Shown one piece after another: positions 58,058 to 64,000 of a stretch of DNA of 64,000 nt (the stretch's first letter is position 1; each line of letters opens with the position of its first letter). This DNA is from Nocardia carnea NBRC 14403 (GTDB lineage: Bacteria; Actinomycetota; Actinomycetes; Mycobacteriales; Mycobacteriaceae): NCBI RefSeq assembly GCF_000308515.1, contig NZ_BAFV01000126.1:62001-126000 (forward strand). Direction: 5' to 3'. A program made the translations under genes and the position numbers. The notes beneath the pieces are model-generated. The model was given only the letters and a program-made list of their open reading frames with translations, searched no databases and was not told where the DNA came from.

Positions 58058-58177
58058 CACAGCGTCTGCCGCAGCCGGCGGCATGCCGCTCACCCGCACG
58101 AACCCGCAGTGATACCAACGCCGACCACCCACGATCTTCGTGGGCTTCCCGCCCCTTCACACAGAAAGTCCAAACCG

Positions 58178-58405
58178 ATGAGCATCATCGAACTCGAGCG
58201 CAACATCCATGACCTCGAACTCGACGAGTTGGGTCACAGCACAGTGGCCGCGCACGCCGCCCTGCAGGTCATCGATCCGCATACGCTGGCGATCGTCGTG
58301 TACTGCGGTCACAACGCACAGCTCATCGAACAAGCCATCCGCGGCCAGCATTACCAGACCAAAGAGATCACCAGCGCGCACGAGATCATCACGATCACCA
58401 TCTGA
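58178..58405 (+). CDS. Small hypothetical protein
   Basis: 75 residues from ATG 58178 with AGAAAG upstream; earlier in-frame codons read into Arg/Ser/Pro-rich noise. MSIIELERNIHDLELDELGH, TLAIVVYCGHNAQLIEQAIR, KEITSAHEIITITI: a compact alpha/beta protein. No known family. On the same strand as the ArsR and hydrolase genes. Confidence 0.62.
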   Translation: MSIIELERNIHDLELDELGHSTVAAHAALQVIDPHTLAIVVYCGHNAQLIEQAIRGQHYQTKEITSAHEIITITI

Positions 58406-58564
58406 GTCACCGCCGACATCGGGATCATCCAGGTGACCGACTCCTCGCTGCTCGGTGATGGCTGACGCGCAGGGCAGCCTGTGGATTCACGGTGCTGTCA
58501 CTGCGAGGTGCTCACCGGCCCGGCAGAAGCCCGGGTGCCGGTGGAGGACGCCGCCCTCACCGCA

Positions 58565-58590
58565 GCTAAAGTAGTTGCTAACTTTAGCAA
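58565..58590 (+). promoter_or_regulatory. ArsR-type operator upstream of the hydrolase gene
   Basis: TTGCTAACTTTAGCAA at 58575-58590 is a perfect inverted repeat (7-bp arms, 2-bp spacer). It overlaps a second inverted repeat GCTAAAGT/ACTTTAGC (58565-58588). Located 18-44 bp before ATG 58609, and nearly the same as the site at the arsR promoter. Confidence 0.68.
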
Positions 58591-58608
58591 TCAGACACCT
58601 GGAGAAGA

Positions 58609-59412
58609 ATGCCTGTCACCGCACTCAACGGCGTCCAGATCAGTTACGAGGTCACCGGCTCGGGTCCGCTGGTCCTGTTGATCATGGGCAACGGCAGCCC
58701 CGGTCGGGTCTGGCGTACCCATCAGGCGCCCGCGCTGGTGAAAGCGGGGTTCCGTGTCGCCACGGTCGACAACCGAGGTATCGCGCCGTCGTCGGAATCG
58801 GCGTCCGGGATCACGATGCCCGATCTCGTCGGCGACACCGCCGCACTGATCGAGCACCTGGGTGCGCCTGCGCATGTGGTCGGCACGTCGATGGGGTCAC
58901 GCGTGGTGGCCGAACTCTGCCTGGCCCGACCCGAATTGCTGGGCAAGGCCGTCATGTTCGCCGCCACGGCCCGGCCGGACCCGGTGGCGGCCACCCTCAA
59001 CCGCGGCGAGCAGGCCCTCTACGACAAGGGTATCGAGCTTCCCCCGGAATATGGCGCCGCGATCAAAGCCATGCTCAACCTCTCCCCGCACACCCTGGAC
59101 GACCCGGGGAAAGCACAGGAGTGGCTCGACATCTTCGAATTCACCTCGGGCAAGGGCACTGCCGGCATCCGCGCCCAGCTCGGCATGGACCGCAGCCAGG
59201 ACCGCCGCGCCGCCTACGCCGCGATCCGAGTGCCGAGCCTGGTCGTCGGATTCGCCGATGACCGGATGGTGGCTCCGCGGTTGTGCCGCGAAGTCGCCGA
59301 GGCGATCCCCGCCGCGCGGTATCACGAAATCGAGCGCTGCGGGCACTACGGATATCTCGAGCGCCCCGAGGAAGTGAACCGCGTCCTGATCGACTTCCTC
59401 ACCGCCGCCTGA
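58609..59412 (+). CDS. Alpha/beta hydrolase
   Basis: 267 residues, ATG 58609. Nucleophile elbow VVGTSMGSRVVAELCLARP (GxSxG) near residue 95, oxyanion region LLIMGNGSPGRVWRTHQAPA, acid residue region VVGFADDRMVAPRL, and His in ERCGHYGYLERPEEV. Resembles 3-oxoadipate enol-lactonase-type and ring-cleavage hydrolases. Likely target of the ArsR regulator at 56687 via the operator at 58575. Confidence 0.82.
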   Translation: MPVTALNGVQISYEVTGSGPLVLLIMGNGSPGRVWRTHQAPALVKAGFRVATVDNRGIAPSSESASGITMPDLVGDTAALIEHLGAPAHVVGTSMGSRVVAELCLARPELLGKAVMFAATARPDPVAATLNRGEQALYDKGIELPPEYGAAIKAMLNLSPHTLDDPGKAQEWLDIFEFTSGKGTAGIRAQLGMDRSQDRRAAYAAIRVPSLVVGFADDRMVAPRLCREVAEAIPAARYHEIERCGHYGYLERPEEVNRVLIDFLTAA

Positions 59413-59437
59413 CCTTCCGCCGAAACGAGATCCTCCC

Positions 59438-59782
59438 ATGAGCCACACACTGCCGCCGTGCCCCGCGTGCGCTTCGGTGTACACCTACGAGCTCGGGGCA
59501 CTGCTGGTGTGCCCGGAGTGCGCCCACGAATGGGAACCAGCTGAGGCCACCGGCGACGATACCGAGGAGGTCCGCGATGCCGTCGGTAACCTGCTCACCG
59601 ATGGTGACACCGTCACCGTGATCAAATCCCTCAAGGTCAAAGGCAGCTCCACCGGGATCAAGGCCGGCACCAAGGTCCGCAACATTCGCCTGGTCGCCGG
59701 GGTGGGCGATCACGACATCGATTGCAAGGTCGACGGCATCGGGCCGATGCAGCTGAAATCCAGCGTGGTGAAGAAGCTCTGA
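59438..59782 (+). CDS. phnA: PhnA/YjdM-family zinc-ribbon protein
   Basis: 114 residues, ATG 59438. The N-terminal zinc ribbon PCPACASVYTYELGALLVCP then ECAHEW, followed by LLTDGDTVTVIKSLKVKGSS, GIKAGTKVRNIRLVAGVGDH and KVDGIGPMQLKSSVVKKL, is the usual PhnA layout over the full length. Despite its name the family is not shown to take part in phosphonate use. Confidence 0.88.
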   Translation: MSHTLPPCPACASVYTYELGALLVCPECAHEWEPAEATGDDTEEVRDAVGNLLTDGDTVTVIKSLKVKGSSTGIKAGTKVRNIRLVAGVGDHDIDCKVDGIGPMQLKSSVVKKL

Positions 59783-59787
59783 TCCAC

Positions 59788-59844
59788 GACCGGCACCGAA
59801 CACACGGCCGGGTCGCCTACGCGGCCGCGTGTTCGGTGCCGGTC
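59788..59844 (+). terminator. Long hairpin after phnA
   Basis: GACCGGCACCGAACAC (59788-59803) pairs perfectly with GTGTTCGGTGCCGGTC (59829-59844); GGCCG/CGGCC in the interior extends it. It begins 6 bases after the phnA stop. Confidence 0.75.
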
Positions 59845-59954
59845 GGCGAAGCTATGCGGTGTGGAGTCCGGTGGCCTGTGGTCACATCCACTGCAAGTGG
59901 CACGCACCGCCAGGCCATCGAGAACAGTTGATCACCAGCACTTTCTGACTGGAC

Positions 59955-60317
59955 CTACCCGAGCAGGCTGGGCTGATCGATCATCCACAGCCACGTGCCA
60001 TCGGCCTGACGCCGAGCGACTTCGACGGTGACGCCGCCATCGCCCAATCGGACCGAAGTCAGTGCCACATCTCCATTGCGGACCGTCGGCAACTGCCTCC
60101 CGGGCGTGAACGCCGGCGCGCCGGCGACGAAATGCTCATAGGCCTCGCGGATCTCACTGCTGCCGGCCGCAACACCGCCGCCGGGTATGGCCAAGACCGC
60201 ATCAGGCTCATACAACGCCACCAGACCCTCGACGTCACCCGCGTTCAGACGCTCCACCACGAGCCGACTGAGGTCCTCCGGTTGCCACGCCTGCTCACGC
60301 GCCTGACCGCCGTTCAT
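59955..60317 (-). CDS. SnoaL/NTF2-like protein
   Basis: 120 residues, ATG 60317. LVVERLNAGDVEGLVALYEP then DAVLAIPGGGVAAGSSEIRE, AYEHFVAGAPAF and a C-terminal EVARRQADGTWLWMIDQPS are typical of the small cone-shaped SnoaL-like fold (DUF4440 type). Such proteins act as isomerases, hydrolases or ligand carriers; no substrate can be named. Confidence 0.8.
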   Translation of the reverse strand: MNGGQAREQAWQPEDLSRLVVERLNAGDVEGLVALYEPDAVLAIPGGGVAAGSSEIREAYEHFVAGAPAFTPGRQLPTVRNGDVALTSVRLGDGGVTVEVARRQADGTWLWMIDQPSLLG

Positions 60318-60391
60318 CGTTCACCCTCCTCATGGGCCGGACCCCGCGGCCAGACCTGGCAGGGACTATGTCAGAAGGCGCCGACATCGTT

Positions 60392-60772
60392 TCAGCGCCC
60401 GTGACGTCGTTCGTAGGCGTCGCGTTCGGCGGCGTGTTTCTGGCGTTCTCGCGCATCGGCCAGTGCCGGGTCGAGTCCGTGCTTGGCGAGGCGGTGGCGG
60501 CGGTAGACGTACATGAGCGCGACCGTGAAATAGATCAGGGGCAGGTACAGCAGCGCCATCATCGCCAGCCCCATCCACAGCGGTCCGGGAATGAGCAGGA
60601 ACACGCACAGCGGTGCGATGATCGGCAGCAAGATCCGCAGATGGTAGCGGCGGGCCGCGCCCGGACCGGTGAGATCGTCGATCACCCACTGGTGCATCGA
60701 CGGCGGCAGGGTCGCACCGGCGATGTAGCGCACGCGCTGGGTGAAGGTCGGCGTGGCCCGGGCACCGCTCAT
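60392..60772 (-). CDS. DUF5313-like small membrane protein
   Basis: 126 residues; ATG 60772 overlaps the sulP stop. VRYIAGATLPPSMHQWVIDD and LTGPGAARRYHLRILLPIIA, then two transmembrane segments (LLPIIAPLCVFLLIPG, MALLYLPLIYFTVALMYVY) and an Arg-rich cytoplasmic tail fit the actinobacterial DUF5313 family. Role unknown. Last gene of the pckG-sulP operon. Confidence 0.78.
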   Translation of the reverse strand: MSGARATPTFTQRVRYIAGATLPPSMHQWVIDDLTGPGAARRYHLRILLPIIAPLCVFLLIPGPLWMGLAMMALLYLPLIYFTVALMYVYRRHRLAKHGLDPALADARERQKHAAERDAYERRHGR

Positions 60773-62415
60773 CGAATTCCTCCGACCGGCTCGGGAAGGT
60801 CACCGCGAGCGTGCGAGATCGCGGCGACCGTGTTCTCGAAGATCGCCTCCTGGCCCGCAGCGGGCAGCGCACCGATCGCGGTGAGGCGGCGGAGGTGATC
60901 GGCGCGCAACCCGGACATGAGCACGGTGATGTGGTGGTGTTCGAGCTTGCGTATCGCGTCTTTGAGCACGAGCGCGCCGGTGGTGTCGAGGGCGGTGATG
61001 CGCGACATCCGCAGGATGATGACCTTCACGTCGGAGACGTCGGCCAGTTCGAGCAGGAACCGGTGCGCAGCAGCGAAGAACAGCGGTCCCTCGATCCGGT
61101 AGGCGACGATATGGTCGCGCAGCAGGTCGTGTTCTTCGATGAGGTGGTCACCCTCGTCGAGGGGAACCTGGTCCAGGCGGGCTTCGCGGGCCACCGAGCG
61201 CAGGGCGAGCAGGACCGCGATCCCGACGCCGATGGCGACGGCGGTGACGAGGTCGAAGGCGACGGTGGCGGCGAAGGTGATCACCATGATTGCGGTGTCA
61301 CCGCGGGAGGCGCGGGCGATCGCGGCCAGGGAGGCGGTTTCGACCATCCGCACGGTGGTGGCCAGCAGGACACCGGCCAGGGCCGCCAGCGGTATCTGGG
61401 CGACCAGGGGTGCGGCGAGGTAGAGCAGGGCGGCCAGCACGCCCGCGTGGGTGAGGGCCGCGAGGCGGGTGCGGGCGCCGGAGCGGACGCTGACCGCGGT
61501 GCGGGCGATCGCGCCGGTGGCGGGGACGCCACCGAACAGCGGTGCGGCGATATTGGCCAGGCCTTGCCCGAACAGTTCACGGTCGGGGTTGTGGCGGGTG
61601 CCCACCGACATCGAATCCGCGGCGGTGGCCGACAGCAGCGATTCCAACGCGGCGAGCGCGGCCACGGCCAGCGCGGGCGCGATCAGCGAGCCGAGCTGGC
61701 CGGGGTCGAGGAAACCGAGAGAAGGGGCGGGCAGCCCCGCGGGCAGTGCCCCGATTCGGGTGAGGTCGAGCTCGGCGAGTCCGGCCACCGCGGTGGCGAC
61801 CGCGACCGCCACGAGCGCGAACGGCAGCTTGGGCAGGTAGCGGCCCCCGATCAGCACCGCGGCGGCGACCAGCAGCGCGGTGACCGGCGGGGCGGGGTCG
61901 GGGTGGTCGAGGTAGCGGGAGACGGCGTCGGAAGCCAGCTGCCACATCTTCTCGCCCTCGGCCTCGCCGACGCCGAGGGCGGACGGGAACTGCTGCAACG
62001 CAATCACCACGGCGATACCCGCGGTGAATCCCTCGATCACCGGCGCCGGCATGAAGCGGACCGCGCGCCCGACACCGGCCGCAGCGAGCACGACCAGCAC
62101 CACACCGGCCATCAACCCGACGGCGAGCACGCCCGGGCCGCCGTGTTCGGCCACGATCGGCAGCAGCACCACGGTCATCGCGCCGGTAGGGCCCGAAACC
62201 TGGAAGCGGGAGCCACCGAACACCGCGGCCACGACACCGGCGATGATCGCGGTGGCCAGGCCCGCCGCGGCGCCGAGACCGGAACTGATCCCGAAACCGA
62301 GTGCCAACGGCAACGCCACCAGCGCAACGATGACACCGGCGAGCAGATCGGGCCCTGGGCGGCGCAGCGCCGGCGTCCAGTCCGCCCGGGTGGGCAGCAG
62401 CGCGCGCAGGGTCAC
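60769..62415 (-). CDS. SulP (SLC26) family anion transporter with STAS domain
   Basis: 548 residues, start 62415 overlapping the pckG stop by 4 bp. About 10-12 membrane segments: LLAGVIVALVALPLALGFGI, TAIIAGVVAAVFGGSRFQVS (with the SulP motif GPTGAMTVVLLPIV), VGIAVLLALRSVAR and others. The cytoplasmic STAS domain covers the last 110 residues (VAYRIEGPLFFAAAHRFLLE, VKVIILRMSRITALDTTGAL). The family moves sulfate, bicarbonate or dicarboxylates. Linkage to pckG would suit bicarbonate or dicarboxylate transport, but this is inference. Confidence 0.9.
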   Translation of the reverse strand: MTLRALLPTRADWTPALRRPGPDLLAGVIVALVALPLALGFGISSGLGAAAGLATAIIAGVVAAVFGGSRFQVSGPTGAMTVVLLPIVAEHGGPGVLAVGLMAGVVLVVLAAAGVGRAVRFMPAPVIEGFTAGIAVVIALQQFPSALGVGEAEGEKMWQLASDAVSRYLDHPDPAPPVTALLVAAAVLIGGRYLPKLPFALVAVAVATAVAGLAELDLTRIGALPAGLPAPSLGFLDPGQLGSLIAPALAVAALAALESLLSATAADSMSVGTRHNPDRELFGQGLANIAAPLFGGVPATGAIARTAVSVRSGARTRLAALTHAGVLAALLYLAAPLVAQIPLAALAGVLLATTVRMVETASLAAIARASRGDTAIMVITFAATVAFDLVTAVAIGVGIAVLLALRSVAREARLDQVPLDEGDHLIEEHDLLRDHIVAYRIEGPLFFAAAHRFLLELADVSDVKVIILRMSRITALDTTGALVLKDAIRKLEHHHITVLMSGLRADHLRRLTAIGALPAAGQEAIFENTVAAISHARGDLPEPVGGIR

Positions 62416-64000
62416 GACGCCCCGGCGGCGGTGTCGGCGGGCCGAGCCGGGGTGTGGGCCAGGCGGTTCTTCAGCGCAGCGAGCTGATCACACAACGGTT
62501 CGGGTAGCGCGGCGGCGCCGATGCTGGCGTACCAGTCCTCGATGGAGGCGACCTCGGCGGCCCATTCGTCGTGGTGGACTTCAAGCGCGGCCCGTGCCGA
62601 GCGTTTGTCGGCCTCGGAGAATCCGGACAGATCCAGCGAGCTCGGCACCGGGACATAGCCGACGGCGGTGGCATCCGCTGCCGCGGTGCCCTCGATCCGT
62701 TCCAGCGCCCATTTCAGCACGCGCACGTTGTCACCGAACCCGGGCCACAGGAACCCGCCATCAGCGTCGCGGCGGAACCAGTTGACCTGGAAAATCTTGG
62801 GGAGCTTGGCCGAGTCTGCGGTGTTGCCCAGGCGCAGCCAGTGCGCGAAGTAGTCACCGACGTGATACCCCAAAAACGGCAGCATCGCCATCGGATCCCG
62901 GCGCACCACACCGACCTGACCCGCGGCGGCGGCGGTGGTTTCCGAGGACAGCACCGAGGCGGTGAACACGCCGTGGGTCCAGTCGAAGGATTCGGCGATC
63001 AGCGGGATCGTGGTGGCGCGGCGGCCGCCGAAGAAGATCGCCGAGATCGGAACCCCGGCCGGGTCGTTCCATTCCGGCGCCACCGACGGGCACTGTTCGA
63101 TCGGGGTGCAATACCGCGAGTTCGGGTGCGCCGCCGGGCCGGTCGCGGTATCAGGGGTCCAGTCGTTTCCGCGCCAATCGGTCAGATGCTGCGGTGGGGT
63201 GTCGGTGAGTCCTTCCCACCACACGTCACCGTCATCGGTCAGGGCGGTGTTGGTGAATATCGAGTTGCCGTGGGAGATGGTGGCGATCGCGTTCGGGTTG
63301 GTCTTCGCCCCGGTGCCCGGGGCGACACCGAAGAACCCGGCTTCCGGATTCACCGCATACAGCCGGCCGTCGGGACCGTACCGCAACCAGGCGATATCGT
63401 CGCCGACGGTTTCGGCCTGCCATCCCTCCAGGGCGGGTTCGAGCATGGCGAGGTTGGTTTTGCCGCAGGAGGACGGAAACGCCGCCGCCACATAATGGGT
63501 GCGGCCCTGCGGGGAGGTGAGTTTGAGGATCAGCATGTGTTCGGCCAGCCACCCCTCGTCGCGGGCCAGAACCGAAGCGATCCGCAGGGCGAAGCACTTC
63601 TTACCGAGCAGGGCGTTGCCGCCGTAGCCGGAGCCGTAACTCCAGATGACGCGGTCTTCTGGGAAATGCGCAATATATTTCGTCCGGTCACACGGCCACG
63701 CCACATCCGACTGCCCCGGGCTCAGGGGTGCGCCGACCGAATGCAGGCATTCGACGAACTCCGCGTCGCCGCCGAGCTGATTCCATACCGGGGCTCCGGA
63801 GCGGGTCATGATCTGCATCGATACCGCCACGTACTCCGAATCGGTGATCTGCACACCGTATTTCGGGTCCTCCGCATCGAGTGGGCCCATGCAGAACGCG
63901 ATCACATACATGGTGCGCCCGGCCATCGCGCCGCGATAGTGCTCGGTCATCACCGTGCGCATATCAACCGGATCCACCCAGTTGTTCGTCGGCCCCGCAT
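62412..64000 (-). CDS. pckG: GTP-dependent phosphoenolpyruvate carboxykinase, N-terminus outside window
   Basis: At least 528 residues from the right edge to 62412; the first ~80 residues lie beyond the window. GTP-PEPCK motifs: the P-loop with active-site Cys in AAAFPSSCGKTNLAMLEPAL, NPEAGFFGVAPGTGAKTNPN, EWNDPAGVPISAIFFGGRRA and PFLGYHVGDYFAHWLRLG. It converts oxaloacetate to PEP, the first step of gluconeogenesis from fatty acids or sterols, fitting the thiolases nearby. Overlaps sulP by 4 bp. Confidence 0.93.
   Translation of the reverse strand, partial: AGPTNNWVDPVDMRTVMTEHYRGAMAGRTMYVIAFCMGPLDAEDPKYGVQITDSEYVAVSMQIMTRSGAPVWNQLGGDAEFVECLHSVGAPLSPGQSDVAWPCDRTKYIAHFPEDRVIWSYGSGYGGNALLGKKCFALRIASVLARDEGWLAEHMLILKLTSPQGRTHYVAAAFPSSCGKTNLAMLEPALEGWQAETVGDDIAWLRYGPDGRLYAVNPEAGFFGVAPGTGAKTNPNAIATISHGNSIFTNTALTDDGDVWWEGLTDTPPQHLTDWRGNDWTPDTATGPAAHPNSRYCTPIEQCPSVAPEWNDPAGVPISAIFFGGRRATTIPLIAESFDWTHGVFTASVLSSETTAAAAGQVGVVRRDPMAMLPFLGYHVGDYFAHWLRLGNTADSAKLPKIFQVNWFRRDADGGFLWPGFGDNVRVLKWALERIEGTAAADATAVGYVPVPSSLDLSGFSEADKRSARAALEVHHDEWAAEVASIEDWYASIGAAALPEPLCDQLAALKNRLAHTPARPADTAAGAS

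Noticed and set aside
60811..62487. 558-residue rightward ORF opposite sulP
   Set aside because: Asp/His/Gln-rich antisense shadow; the - strand frame has SulP and STAS motifs and membrane segments.

Overview
The window is high-GC actinobacterial DNA, most likely from Nocardia or a close relative in the Mycobacteriales. The grounds are codon use, a GTP-type PEP carboxykinase, paired degradative thiolases with a KstR-like box, and actinobacterial conjugation and DUF4913/DUF4192/DUF2975 proteins. About the first 44 kb is a mobile element (integrative conjugative element, or plasmid integrated or free). About 44-50 kb is mixed accessory cargo, 50-54 kb is a two-gene tyrosine-recombinase element, and from 54 kb on the content looks like ordinary chromosome.

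Layout. 1-6.9 kb: tail of a TraD/TraG coupling protein, two DUF4913 proteins flanking a large repeat-containing protein, a DUF2975/XRE membrane-regulator pair behind a 32-bp palindrome, and a zinc-finger/RNase H fusion. 7.5-11.2 kb: a degenerate integrase facing a MobC-relaxase operon, with an oriT-like region upstream of mobC. 11.7-15.4 kb: an oxidoreductase, a DegT aminotransferase and an RmlB-like dehydratase, probably sugar or small-molecule cargo. 16.5-19.6 kb: a regulator, decayed duplicated small genes, and a PhzF gene inside an insertion with repeated ends. 19.8-43.8 kb: about 25 small, mostly unknown leftward genes (ArdC-like, DnaB-N-like, DUF2786, PAPS-reductase-like, ParB, two DUF4192), arranged as short units with their own promoters and hairpin terminators plus one long operon (38.2 to 29.3 kb) that starts with a boxA-like antitermination signal.

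The most unusual content is a repeated architecture seen four times (15.4-16.5, 28.0-29.1, 39.4-40.3 and 42.2-43.1 kb). Each has a leftward operon promoter, then a long GC-rich noncoding element that folds into a long hairpin on the + strand RNA, then a small rightward gene. Stem differences between copies are compensatory or G-U pairs that are only possible in the + strand transcript, so these are best read as a family of large structured RNAs. The leftward promoters share a direct repeat (TTACGCACCTTACGCA on the + strand) next to the -10 box. The same repeat lies just upstream of the gene at 43109, which encodes a protein with two Phd-antitoxin-like halves. A paralogue at 16524 has a different motif (GAAACGTAGGAA), shared with the promoter facing the operon at 15.4 kb. 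I infer two parallel regulator/operator sets controlling the element.

Right part: 43.9-49.7 kb holds a hydrolase lacking its serine, a repeat protein, an HTH/coiled-coil protein, a DapA-family enzyme and a kinase/GNAT/HIT operon. 50.1-53.8 kb is a recombinase pair (the first gene frameshifted) abutting a truncated GNAT gene. 54-59.8 kb carries two thiolases, an ArsR regulator with matching operators at its own promoter and at a downstream hydrolase, a malic-enzyme-like protein and PhnA. 60-64 kb has a SnoaL-like protein and the pckG-sulP-DUF5313 operon, cut by the window end.
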